From: Streptacidiphilus jiangxiensis
GTDB lineage: Bacteria; Actinomycetota; Actinomycetes; Streptomycetales; Streptomycetaceae
Length of the DNA stretch: 64,000 bases
NCBI RefSeq assembly: GCF_900109465.1
Contig: NZ_FOAZ01000002.1
Coordinates: 186,001-250,000, forward strand
Direction: 5' to 3'
Notes under the pieces: generated by a model
Database searches by the model: none
Seen by the model: the letters and a program-made list of their open reading frames with translations, nothing else
What the model was told of the DNA's origin: nothing
Shown here: one piece after another, positions 8,248-18,579 of the stretch
How the letters are laid out: the number at the start of each line of letters is the position of its first letter
Position numbering within the stretch: position 1 is the stretch's first letter
Program-made: the position numbers and the translations under genes

Positions 8248-8817
8248 CTAGGACTGCTTGTACGGGTAGTGCCGGGAGTGGTCGCCCGCGTCCCAGGCGG
8301 CGCGCAGTTCCGGGAGGGTGGGGTCCCAGTCGGGGCGGATGTCCCGGGTGACGGCGCGCAGGTCGCGGCGGAGGTCCTCGACGGAAGGGCGGCCCCAGTA
8401 CCAGTAGCCGTTGTAGACGCTGTGGACGACCAGGCCCGGCTTCAGGACCAGGGTGTGCGGGATCATCGGGTTGTGGTGGGGGTCGGTGTACTCCTGGATC
8501 TCCAGGTCCTGCTGGACCTTGCGCCCCACGTCGGACAGGAAGGTCCACTGCGCGCCGACCGAGGCACGGAACTCGTTCAGCTCGAACAGGTTGTCCGTCG
8601 CGATGGTCACCACCTGCGTGTAGGCGACCGCGAACTCGGACCAGTGCGCCGCCATCTGCAGGTGCTGCTGGTGGTCCTTGGGACAGAAGTGGCCCCGGGA
8701 GAGGATCAGCACGAGCGGGTCGCCGCCCTGCAGGTCGCTCAGACGGCGCCTGGTGCGGGTGTGGTCGGTCAGCTCGTAGTCGGGGAAGACCCCACCCGGC
8801 ACGATGTCGGCACGCAT
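8248..8817 (-). CDS. Thioredoxin-fold peroxiredoxin-like protein (AhpC/TSA type)
   Basis: 189-residue cytosolic protein. The fold marks are GGVFPDYELTDH, the strand-turn LVLILSRGHFCPKDHQQHL with one Cys at the peroxidatic position (FCPKD rather than the usual PVCT), and the later WTFLSDVGRKV. No second resolving Cys is evident. The C-terminal third (HSVYNGYWYWGRPS) is rich in aromatic residues. The altered active-site context means it could be a redox sensor or disulfide-related protein rather than a peroxidase. It starts 40 bp after the stop of the nitronate monooxygenase gene and is probably co-transcribed with it. Confidence 0.78.
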   Translation of the reverse strand: MRADIVPGGVFPDYELTDHTRTRRRLSDLQGGDPLVLILSRGHFCPKDHQQHLQMAAHWSEFAVAYTQVVTIATDNLFELNEFRASVGAQWTFLSDVGRKVQQDLEIQEYTDPHHNPMIPHTLVLKPGLVVHSVYNGYWYWGRPSVEDLRRDLRAVTRDIRPDWDPTLPELRAAWDAGDHSRHYPYKQS

Positions 8818-8857
8818 CCTCTGCTCCTCTTCGCTCCGCTCTCCGGCTGATCCAGGG

Positions 8858-9895
8858 TCACACACCCGAGCCGAGGCGGGCGAGGATGCGGGCGGCGGGC
8901 TCGTCCGTGGCGTGGCGGTGGCCGGTCCCGGCCCACAGGTTGATCCACTCCGGGTCGCCGGCCGCCGTCGCCGCGCGGCGCAGCGGGCCGGTGAGGTGGT
9001 GCACGGCGGGATAGCCGCCGGGCGCAGTGGTGTCGTGCCGGTCGGTGAAGGTGTTGCGCAACGCGCGCGCCGGGCGGCCGGTGAAGGCACGGGTGACCAC
9101 GGTCCCGCGCCGGGTCGGGTCGGCGAGCGCCGCGCGGTAGGGCGCGGAGGTACCGGCCTCGGCGGAGCGGAGCAGGACCGTGCCCACCGCGACGGCCAGC
9201 GCACCGGCGCCCAGCGCCTCGGTCACCGCCTCCGCAGTGGCCACGCCGCCCGCGGCGAGCACCGGCAGCGGGACGGCGGAGCGGACCTGCCGGACCAGGT
9301 CGGGCAGCGGCACGGCGGCCGGGACGACGGCCGGGGTCAACGTGCCCGAGTGCCCACCCGCGGCGGACGCCTGCACCACCAGCCCGTCGACGCCCGCGTC
9401 CGCCGCGACCCGCGCCTCGGCGGCGGAGGTGACGGTCTGCAGCACGAACGTCCCGGTCCCACGCAGTGCCGCGACCACGGCCGGCCTGGGTACGCCGAAG
9501 GTGAAGGAGACCACCGGGACGGGCGCGGCGCGCAACACGTCGATCTTGGCGGCGAACGCGTCGTCGTCCTCCACGATCGCGCTCCCCCACGCCTGCGTCG
9601 GCACACCGAGCGCGCGGGCCTCGGGTTCGAGGGCGCCGGCATAACGACGGAACGCCTCCGGGTCGACGGGAACGGGGTTGGGGACGAAGAGGTTGACGCC
9701 GAACGGCACACCCTCCGCACGCACCGCCGTCACCTCCGCGTCCATGGCCTCCGGCGTCTTGTACCCCGCCGCGAGAAAGCCGAGCCCGCCCGCCTCGGCG
9801 ACCGCGACCACCAGCGCCGGCGTCGTGGGCCCGCCCGCCATCGGGGCGGCCAGGACGGGGAGGGAGACGCCCAGGGCGGTCAACGGCGACGTCAC
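8858..9895 (-). CDS. Nitronate monooxygenase-type FMN enzyme
   Basis: 345-residue TIM-barrel flavoprotein of the 2-nitropropane dioxygenase/nitronate monooxygenase family, which oxidises alkyl nitronates with O2. Seen: N-terminal LPVLAAPMAGGPTTPALV, GGLGFLAAGY, the FMN-phosphate loops QASAAGGHSG and VLAAGGVATAEAV. His in AGGHSG is the expected catalytic base. The GTG at 9895 follows AAGGAG by eight bases. It is divergent from the PucR gene and heads a likely two-gene unit with the peroxiredoxin-like gene. Confidence 0.9.
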   Translation of the reverse strand: MTSPLTALGVSLPVLAAPMAGGPTTPALVVAVAEAGGLGFLAAGYKTPEAMDAEVTAVRAEGVPFGVNLFVPNPVPVDPEAFRRYAGALEPEARALGVPTQAWGSAIVEDDDAFAAKIDVLRAAPVPVVSFTFGVPRPAVVAALRGTGTFVLQTVTSAAEARVAADAGVDGLVVQASAAGGHSGTLTPAVVPAAVPLPDLVRQVRSAVPLPVLAAGGVATAEAVTEALGAGALAVAVGTVLLRSAEAGTSAPYRAALADPTRRGTVVTRAFTGRPARALRNTFTDRHDTTAPGGYPAVHHLTGPLRRAATAAGDPEWINLWAGTGHRHATDEPAARILARLGSGV

Positions 9896-10208
9896 GGCAG
9901 AGCTCCTTCCGGTCCGTCCCGGGCGGGACGCGTGATCACCATCCTGCGCCTCGTCCCGCGCGGACACCAGGCTCCGACGGTCCCGCGGCGTTGGTGGATC
10001 CTCCAGTCCGCGGTGGTGATCTCCGTGCTCCCCACCAGTCGTGGCGGGCGCGGTCCCCCTGTTTGAATCCCCCTGGGTGCGGGCCGGTGCTGTCCACGCA
10101 GTAGACAGGCACGACGGCGGAGAAGGCTCGCATCTACGATGCTTTGGCGCACTTCCTCCTCGCTGCCGCGAGACCCGGAACCGGCGCGGACGGCAAGGAG
10201 CACCACAC
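9896..10208. promoter_or_regulatory. Divergent promoter region, nitronate monooxygenase / pucR
   Basis: A 313-bp spacer without a supported gene. It holds the palindrome at 10090-10108, the ribosome site AAGGAG of the PucR gene at 10195-10200 and that of the monooxygenase just beyond 9895. No clear consensus -35/-10 pairs were recognised. Confidence 0.5.
10090..10108. promoter_or_regulatory. 19-bp palindrome, candidate operator
   Basis: CTGTCCACGCAGTAGACAG reads the same on both strands except for one mismatched pair and a 3-bp centre. Located 101 bp upstream of the PucR start and 195 bp from the monooxygenase start. A candidate site for PucR autoregulation; inference only. Confidence 0.55.
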
Positions 10209-12101
10209 GTGATCGTCGGGGATCTGCTGCGGTTGGAGGACCTGCGGATCGAGGTGGCCTGGGCCACGCCTGAGCTGCTGGCCCGGGAGGTCACCGGGGT
10301 CACCTCGACCGACCTGCAGGACCCCGCCCGGTACCTGCGTCAGGGCGAGCTGGTGCTCACCGGTCTGGTCTGGTGGCGCCCCGACGACCTCGCTGCCGAC
10401 CCGGTGGCCGCCGCACAGGCGGCCGGCCGGTTCGCGACCGCGCTGCGCAGCGCGGAGGCCGCGGCGCTGCTGGCCGGCGAGGGCACCCACGGCACCGTTC
10501 CCGCCGAGCTCGCCGACGCGTGCCGCCGGCACGGCATCCCGCTGTTGACCGTGCCGGCCGGGACCAGCTTCCGGGCCGTGACCGACCGCGTCTACCTGCG
10601 GCTCTGGGGCGACCTGCAGCACCAGGCCGAGGGCACGGCCGCGCTCCCCGCGGCCGTCAGCCGCGAGCTGCTGGCCCTGCTCCACGCCGGTGCGGAGCCG
10701 TCCACGGTCCTGGCGCGCGCGGTCTCGGACCTGGGCCTGCCGCACTGTTCGCTGCGCACGACGGCGGGACGGCTGCTCGGCAGCTCCGATCCGGCCGGAC
10801 GCCCACCCGGCGACGCCGACCGGACCGGCGGGATGCTCGGCAGCGACGACACGGCGGGGCGGCGGCTCGGCGTCCCGGACGCGGCGGGCCGGAAGCCCGG
10901 CGGCTCCGATCCGGCGGAGTGGGCGCCGGGCAGGGCCGTCCCGGCGGGCCGGCCGCACGGGAACTCCGAAACGGCGGGCCGGGCCAGGCCTCCCCGCCCG
11001 CGCACGGCGGTCCCGCGGACGTCCACGCCGGGGACGGCCTCCACGCGGACCGCAGCGCGCTGGGCGCTGCCCGTGGGCCGGCCGGGTGTGACGCCGTTCG
11101 ACGGTTGGCTGCTGGTGCCGCACGCGGAGCCGGGCCCCGCCGCGGCGGCGGTGCTGCGGGGGCTCGCCGAGCTGCTGGCGCCGCTGGCCGCGCGCAACCG
11201 ATCGACCGCCGCCGCGCAGCGCCAGGGCGGCACGCGCGTCGTGGACCTGCTGCGTGCCTCGGCGGCACCCGGCCCGGGCCGGGACGGCGCGGGCTCGGCC
11301 GCCGAGCTCGGCGAGGCGCTGCGCTCCTGCGGCCTGCCGGAGCAGGCCGCCATGACGCCCGTGGTGGCCCGGGCGTCCGGCGGTCCGGCGTCGTGGGCGG
11401 CGGCGGCGTTGGCGGAGGCGCTGCAGGGGACGGGGGCGCCGTTCGTCGTCGCCCCGGACCCGGACCGGTCCGCCGCCGAGCCGGGAGGCGCGACGGGTCT
11501 GTGCGCGGCGCCGGAGGCCGAGGTCCTGGCCGCGCTCGAACGCGCCTGGCCGCGGCTGCGCGCCGTGCTCGCGGCCCCGGTCCCGCCCCGGACCGAACCC
11601 CGTGAGACCGAGCACGGCGACCAGGCCGAACGGCCGGAGCTCAGCGCCGCCGTGGGGCCCGACGTGGCACCGACCCTGCCCACCCTGCGCGCGGCGCTCG
11701 CCCAGGCCGAGTGGATCCTCGCCGCCGGACCCGGACCCGGCCCCGGAGCCACCGGAACCGCCGGACCGGCCGGCGGTGTGGCCGGGAGCGGCTCGCTCGG
11801 CTCACTGGCCGCGCTGCTGCGCGGCGTCCCCGCCGAGGTGCGGGCGGCCTACCGGGAGCGGCTGCTCGGACCACTCCTCGCCCACGACCGCGTCAACTCC
11901 GTGTCGCTGCTGCACACCCTCGCGGTCTTCCTGGACCTGGACGGCTCCTGGTCCCGGGCCGCGCAGGCGCTCCACGTTCACGTGAACACCGTGCACTACC
12001 GGGTGCGCCGGATCGAGGAACTGACGGGCCGGAACCTGTCCCGTCTGGAGGACCGCACCGACCTGCGCGCGGCGCTGCTGTGCGAGAGCGCCCCGTCCTG
12101 A
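10209..12101 (+). CDS. PucR-family transcriptional activator with decapeptide repeat
   Basis: 630-residue regulator. The N-terminal PucR domain (about 1-125, VGDLLRLEDLRIEVAWATP, with QGELVLTGLVWW) precedes a central variable region. The C-terminal PucR HTH (PF13556, about 565-625) contains SWSRAAQALHVHVNTVHYRVRRI-type sequence. Family members respond to purine or amino-acid-derived metabolites. AAGGAG lies eight bases before the GTG at 10209. Unusual: residues 190-259 are seven consecutive ten-residue units built on L/P-G-x-x-D-x-A-G-R-x, giving a long Pro/Gly/Arg linker. It is divergent from nitronate monooxygenase, its plausible target. Ligand unknown. Confidence 0.88.
   Translation: MIVGDLLRLEDLRIEVAWATPELLAREVTGVTSTDLQDPARYLRQGELVLTGLVWWRPDDLAADPVAAAQAAGRFATALRSAEAAALLAGEGTHGTVPAELADACRRHGIPLLTVPAGTSFRAVTDRVYLRLWGDLQHQAEGTAALPAAVSRELLALLHAGAEPSTVLARAVSDLGLPHCSLRTTAGRLLGSSDPAGRPPGDADRTGGMLGSDDTAGRRLGVPDAAGRKPGGSDPAEWAPGRAVPAGRPHGNSETAGRARPPRPRTAVPRTSTPGTASTRTAARWALPVGRPGVTPFDGWLLVPHAEPGPAAAAVLRGLAELLAPLAARNRSTAAAQRQGGTRVVDLLRASAAPGPGRDGAGSAAELGEALRSCGLPEQAAMTPVVARASGGPASWAAAALAEALQGTGAPFVVAPDPDRSAAEPGGATGLCAAPEAEVLAALERAWPRLRAVLAAPVPPRTEPRETEHGDQAERPELSAAVGPDVAPTLPTLRAALAQAEWILAAGPGPGPGATGTAGPAGGVAGSGSLGSLAALLRGVPAEVRAAYRERLLGPLLAHDRVNSVSLLHTLAVFLDLDGSWSRAAQALHVHVNTVHYRVRRIEELTGRNLSRLEDRTDLRAALLCESAPS
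10776..10985 (+). repeat. Seven 30-bp in-frame repeats in pucR gene
   Basis: Seven 30-bp units encode decapeptides such as LGSSDPAGRP, LGSDDTAGRR, LGVPDAAGRK and HGNSETAGRA. Divergence between units is moderate, so the array is not recent, but register is kept exactly. It separates the sensor and HTH parts of the regulator. Confidence 0.85.
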
Positions 12102-12115
12102 GGGGACGGGGCGCT
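12087..12115. terminator. Hairpin terminator over pucR stop codon
   Basis: Perfect 12-bp stem AGCGCCCCGTCC / GGACGGGGCGCT with a 5-nt loop containing the stop codon region of the PucR gene. It lies between convergent pucR-family and katG genes and likely serves both. Confidence 0.78.
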
Positions 12116-12140
12116 CGGGCGGTGCGGTTCGGGCCGACGG

Positions 12141-14510
<2,370 letters not shown>

Positions 14511-14559
14511 CTAGCGTCGTCCCCTGGGTTACCGATGATCTCCACGGGGGGAGACGAGA

Positions 14560-15267
14560 TTGCCTTCGACCTTTCCGGAGACCGTCCTTCGGACGGACTC
14601 TCTGGTCCTGCGTTCATTCTCACGCGCGGACGTCGAGGACACGCAGCGCGCCGCGTCGGACGAGCTGACCCAGACCTGGCTGCCGCTGCCCCACCCCTAC
14701 ACCCTCGACGACGCGACCGCGTGGTGCTCCCGCACCGCGCACGCGCTGCGGGAGTCCGGCGACTGCATCCACTTCGCTCTCGCCGACCCCGCCACCGACC
14801 GTCTGCTCGGCACGATCGGACTGCGCAGGACCAGCTGGCGGGCCCGAACCACCGAGGTCGGCTACTGGGTGGCGCCGTGGGCCCGCGGGCGCGGCGTCGC
14901 CGCGGAGGCGGCGCGCGTCGTCGGGCGCTGGGCGCTGTGCACGCAAGGGTTCGAGCGGGTGGAGCTCCGGGCCGCCACCGGCAACATCGCGTCGCGACGG
15001 AGCGCGGAGCGGGCCGGGTTCCAGGAGGAGGGCGTGCTGCGCAACGCGGGGGTCACCCACGGCGGGCGCGTGGACCTCGTGGTGTTCTCGCTGACCCCGG
15101 CGGACCTCACCCCGGCGCATCGCTTATCCCCTGGGCACGCGTCCCGGCGACGGGACAGTAGGTTGGCCGGGGTCGAAGCCGGTGGGTCGGCGGGTCGGGA
15201 GGTCGAGAGTGCGCGCTGTGGTGATGGACCGGGTCGGGCAGCCGGTCGAGGTACGGGAGGTCGGTGA
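14560..15267 (+). CDS. GNAT acetyltransferase (RimJ/RimL type)
   Basis: 235-residue N-acetyltransferase. The acetyl-CoA-binding core is about 15-180: RTDSLVLRSFSRADVED at the start, VGYWVAPWARGRGVAAEAARVV as motif A, and ASRRSAERAGFQEEGVLR as motif B. A TTG start at 14560 is supported by GGGGGAG seven bases upstream. The C-terminal 50 or so residues are a low-complexity Arg/Gly tail that overlaps the start of the downstream alcohol dehydrogenase gene by 59 bp; it looks like stop-codon loss rather than a domain. Substrate unknown; ribosomal-protein or small-molecule acetylation are both possible. Confidence 0.85.
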   Translation: MPSTFPETVLRTDSLVLRSFSRADVEDTQRAASDELTQTWLPLPHPYTLDDATAWCSRTAHALRESGDCIHFALADPATDRLLGTIGLRRTSWRARTTEVGYWVAPWARGRGVAAEAARVVGRWALCTQGFERVELRAATGNIASRRSAERAGFQEEGVLRNAGVTHGGRVDLVVFSLTPADLTPAHRLSPGHASRRRDSRLAGVEAGGSAGREVESARCGDGPGRAAGRGTGGR

Positions 15268-16258
15268 TCCGGTCGCGCCCCTGGGCGGGGTCGTGGTGCG
15301 GGTGCACGCGACCGGGTTGTGTCGGAGTGACTGGCACGCGTGGGCCGGGCACGAGGACGTCGCGCTCCCTCACGTGCCGGGGCACGAGCTGGCCGGGGTG
15401 GTTGCGGCGGTCGGGGACGGCGTGGAGCGGTGGGCCGTCGGGGACCGGGTGACCGTGCCGTTCGTCTGCGGCTGCGGCCGCTGCGCGTACTGCGCGTCGG
15501 GCGACGCACAGATCTGCCCGGACCAGGAGCAGCCGGGCTTCACCCACTGGGGCTCCTTCGCGGAGCTCGTCGCGCTGCACGCGGCGGACACCAACCTGGT
15601 GGCCGTCCCCGAGGGGGTCTCCTTCGAGGCAGCTGCGGGCCTCGGCTGCCGGTTCGCCACCGCGTACCGCGCGCTGACGGCGCGAGCACGGCTCGTGCCG
15701 GGCGAATGGGTGACGGTGGTCGGCGCCGGCGGGGTGGGCCTCAGCGCGGTGATGATCGCCAAGGCGCTCGGCGCGCGGGTCGTCGCGGTGGACCGGAACC
15801 AGGGTGCGCTGGACGCGGCGACGGCCCTCGGGGCGGACCACGTCGTACCCGCCGACGGGACGGACGGAGCCGGCGTCCCGACCCGCGTGCACGCCCTGAC
15901 CGGCGGCGGCAGCCACGTCGCCGTGGACGCCGTCGGCAGCGAGCAGACCTGCGCGGACGCCGTGCTGAGCCTGCGCCGCCGTGGCCGTCACGTGCAGGTC
16001 GGGCTGCTGCCGCCGGTCCACGGCCACCCGCGGGTGCCGATGGCGCGCGTCATCGCCTGGGAGCTGGACCTGCTCGGCAGCCACGGCATGGCCGCCGCCG
16101 ACTACCCGGCGATGCTGGCGCTGATCGAACGCGGGGTGCTGCAGCCGCAGCGGCTGATCGAGCGGGTCGTCGGCCTCACCGAGGCCGCCGCGCTGCTGCC
16201 GGGCGTCGCCGACGCCTCCCCGGCCGGGATGACGATGATCGATCCCCGGCAAGGCTGA
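15209..16258 (+). CDS. Zinc-dependent alcohol dehydrogenase
   Basis: 349-residue MDR-superfamily NAD(P)-dependent dehydrogenase. Catalytic zinc ligands: Cys in GLCRSDWHAW, His-Glu in VPGHELAG. Structural zinc: four Cys in CGCGRCAYCASGDAQIC. The Rossmann motif is GAGGVGLSAVMIA. The GTG at 15209 has GGGAGG six bases upstream, and the start lies inside the end of the GNAT gene on the same strand, so the two are probably translationally linked. Substrate not deducible. Confidence 0.93.
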   Translation: MRAVVMDRVGQPVEVREVGDPVAPLGGVVVRVHATGLCRSDWHAWAGHEDVALPHVPGHELAGVVAAVGDGVERWAVGDRVTVPFVCGCGRCAYCASGDAQICPDQEQPGFTHWGSFAELVALHAADTNLVAVPEGVSFEAAAGLGCRFATAYRALTARARLVPGEWVTVVGAGGVGLSAVMIAKALGARVVAVDRNQGALDAATALGADHVVPADGTDGAGVPTRVHALTGGGSHVAVDAVGSEQTCADAVLSLRRRGRHVQVGLLPPVHGHPRVPMARVIAWELDLLGSHGMAAADYPAMLALIERGVLQPQRLIERVVGLTEAAALLPGVADASPAGMTMIDPRQG

Positions 16259-16320
16259 CGTGCGAGGGTCGCGGGCGTGGCGGGCGCGCTTGCGCGGGCG
16301 GGCCGGGTGATGATGGCGCG

Positions 16321-16956
16321 GTGCGACTTGATCACGTTTCCTACGCGGTGGACCGCGGCAGCTTCGTCTCGACCGTCCAGCGGATCGGCTCGGCCCTCGG
16401 GGCCGGCTTCGTCGACGGGGGCGTGCACCCGCGCTTCGGGACCCGCAACTTCATCCTGCCTCTGGCCGGTGGCACCTATGTCGAGGTCGTGACGACCCTC
16501 GACCACCCGGCCGCCGACCGTGCGCCGTTCGGACAGGCCGTCGCGCGGCGTGCGGAGGAGGGCGGCGGCTGGCTCGGCTGGGTGGTCTCCGTGGACGACA
16601 TCACGCCGGTGGAGGCCCGGTTGGGCCGCACCGCCGCCGACGGCCACCGGGCCCGCCCGGACGGCTTCGACCTGCGCTGGAAGCAGATCGGGCTGCTGGA
16701 GCTGATGGAGGACCCGCAACTGCCGTACTTCCTGCAGTGGCTGGTCCCGGCCGAGGAGCGGCCGAGCGCCGATCCGCGGACGGGCAGCACCATCCAGGGC
16801 CTCGCCATCGCGGGCGACGCCGCCGCGATCGCCGAGTTCCTCGGCGAGCCGGCCGACCACCCGCTGGACCAGATCGACGTCACCTGGGTCGACGACGAGG
16901 AACCCGGGCTGGTCTCGGTGGACTTCGCGACCGCGAACGGCATCGTCACCATCTGA
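16321..16956 (+). CDS. Glyoxalase-like (VOC superfamily) protein
   Basis: 211-residue protein with an N-terminal glyoxalase_3-type module: VRLDHVSYAV at the start and GTRNFILPLAGGTYVEVV as the second strand pair with a metal-ligand-like Glu. It could be a dioxygenase, a lyase or a binding protein; the family does not fix the reaction. The GTG at 16321 has no good ribosome site. It follows the dehydrogenase by 62 bp and may be in its operon. Confidence 0.83.
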   Translation: MRLDHVSYAVDRGSFVSTVQRIGSALGAGFVDGGVHPRFGTRNFILPLAGGTYVEVVTTLDHPAADRAPFGQAVARRAEEGGGWLGWVVSVDDITPVEARLGRTAADGHRARPDGFDLRWKQIGLLELMEDPQLPYFLQWLVPAEERPSADPRTGSTIQGLAIAGDAAAIAEFLGEPADHPLDQIDVTWVDDEEPGLVSVDFATANGIVTI

Positions 16957-16983
16957 GCCGTGTCCGTACGGTGGTCCATGCCG

Positions 16984-17571
16984 TCAGGCCTCGACCGGGA
17001 AGGCCTGCTTCAGCCCGGCGAGGAAGAGCGCGATCATCTGCTCGTAGGTGTGGTCCAGCGCCTCCGGGAGCGCGAACGCGCCGGTGCTCTCCAGCGAGGC
17101 GAAGCCGTGCGCGACGACGCGCAGGCAACGCACCGCGTCCACCAGGGCGCCGTCGGCGAGCCCGAAGCCGCGCAGCGCGGCGAAGAGGGGCTCCATGACC
17201 GGGGCGGCGAGCTCGGCGAGCACCGGGTCGGCCTCCTGCGGCAGCGCCGCGTAGCGGCGCGGGTTGCGGCCGGCGTAGGCGCGGTAGGCGCGCAGCACGG
17301 CGGCGACGGCCTCGTCCCTGCTGCGTCCCATGACGGCCTGGGCGAGGTCCGCGCCCAGCTCGTCGAAGATCCGCGCGACGACCTGGCGGCGCAGCTCCGG
17401 CAGGCCTTGCACGTGCTTGTAGAGGGACGGGGTGGCCACGCCGGTGCGGGCGGCGACGGCGGCCAGGGTCAGACCCGACGCTCCCTGCTCGTCGACGACC
17501 GCGAGGGCCGCGTCCAGGACGAGGGCGGGCGTGAGCCCGGCCCTGGTCCTGGCTCCCTCAGCCCTGGGCAC
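16984..17571 (-). CDS. TetR-family regulator
   Basis: 195-residue repressor. HTH about residues 25-65 (LTLAAVAARTGVATPSLYKHV), followed by a TetR_C-type ligand domain (FDELGADLAQAV onward). The GTG at 17571 overlaps the end of the upstream hydrolase gene by 14 bp, so the pair is one operon. Likely regulates that operon and the divergent FMN reductase through the AT-rich inverted repeat at 18474. Inducer unknown. Confidence 0.92.
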   Translation of the reverse strand: MPRAEGARTRAGLTPALVLDAALAVVDEQGASGLTLAAVAARTGVATPSLYKHVQGLPELRRQVVARIFDELGADLAQAVMGRSRDEAVAAVLRAYRAYAGRNPRRYAALPQEADPVLAELAAPVMEPLFAALRGFGLADGALVDAVRCLRVVAHGFASLESTGAFALPEALDHTYEQMIALFLAGLKQAFPVEA

Positions 17572-18406
17572 CGAAGGCCTTGGCGGCGAAGGGGAGCAGC
17601 GCGTCGATCACGGCCTGCGGGGCCTCGGCGCTCGGGTAGTGGCCGGCTCCGTCGACCATGACGAGCTCGCCACCGGCGTGGTCCACGATCCACTCGGCCT
17701 CGTCCTGCGGGTTCGGCTTGAAGTCGGGGTCCTTGCTGCCCATGACCACCTGCACCGGCAGGGCCAGCTCCTTGATCTCGCGCAGGCGCCGCTCGCTGGC
17801 GTCGTGGCCGCTCGCGAACATGGCCCGCAGCGCGGCCATCCGGCCGGGCTCGCCCATCTGCGTGGCAAGGCGCGCCTTGGCGTCGGCGAAGTCCTCGGGC
17901 TTGGTGGTGGCGAAGAGCGTCGTCCAGAAGGCCATCCAGGCGGGGCCGAACCGGCCGACGACGACGGTGCCGAGCCTGGCGACGAGGTTCTGCTCGGCGG
18001 TGCGCACGAACGGGCCGGTCAGCACGAGCCCGGCGAAGGCCTCCGGCTCGTCGGCGGCGGCGATGACGCCGGCTCCGGCGGAGTAGGAGTTCGAGACCAG
18101 CAGGGCCGGTCCGGCGTCGAGGTGGGCGATCAGGGCGCGCAGGTCACCGGCGACGGCGGTGGTGGTGTAGTCGGTGAAGGTCGCGTCGGACTCCCCCGCG
18201 CCGCGCAGGTCCGTAGTGACGACCCGGTAGCCGGCCGCGGTGAGCGCGGGCACGACGAACCGGTAGGTGGTCCGGTTGTCCCCCATGCCGGGGATGAGCA
18301 CGACGAGCGGTCCTGCGGCACCGTTGTCGTCGTAGGCGATCCGGCCGGTGCCGCCGGCGTGGTTCACGGTCAGGTACTGCGTGCTGGGGATCAGGGTCTC
18401 GCTCAT
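17558..18406 (-). CDS. Alpha/beta hydrolase
   Basis: 282-residue alpha/beta-hydrolase-fold enzyme. Seen: oxyanion region LIPGMGDNRTTYR, RGAGESD, a nucleophile elbow LVSNSYSAGAG, and C-terminal GAGHYPSAEAPQAV with the catalytic His. The elbow is S-N-S-Y-S, where the usual glycines are replaced by serine, as in some haloperoxidase/esterase relatives. AAGGAGG lies nine bases before the ATG at 18406. First gene of a hydrolase-TetR operon. Substrate unknown. Confidence 0.9.
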   Translation of the reverse strand: MSETLIPSTQYLTVNHAGGTGRIAYDDNGAAGPLVVLIPGMGDNRTTYRFVVPALTAAGYRVVTTDLRGAGESDATFTDYTTTAVAGDLRALIAHLDAGPALLVSNSYSAGAGVIAAADEPEAFAGLVLTGPFVRTAEQNLVARLGTVVVGRFGPAWMAFWTTLFATTKPEDFADAKARLATQMGEPGRMAALRAMFASGHDASERRLREIKELALPVQVVMGSKDPDFKPNPQDEAEWIVDHAGGELVMVDGAGHYPSAEAPQAVIDALLPFAAKAFGAQG

Positions 18407-18468
18407 GGTGCCCGCCTCCTTCTTGGCGCCCGCCTCTGCGGTCTTCCTTCGTCCTACGGCTTCTTCCG

Positions 18469-18495
18469 TTAGCCATTAAGCTAATGCCATTAGCC
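18469..18495. promoter_or_regulatory. Candidate TetR operator and promoter
   Basis: An AT-rich island contains CATTAAGCTAATG (18474-18486), inverted CATTA/TAATG arms with a 3-bp centre, followed by another CATTA. It lies about 65 bp from the hydrolase start and 94 bp from the FMN reductase start. The likely target of the TetR protein encoded at 16984; inference. Confidence 0.6.
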
Positions 18496-18579
18496 TCTGC
18501 GCGCAACCCCCTTTCCACGAAGCGCTCGAACGGCTCTCCCCGATCGCCGCCGCCGAGCCCGCGGGCTAGCGTGCGGCGC

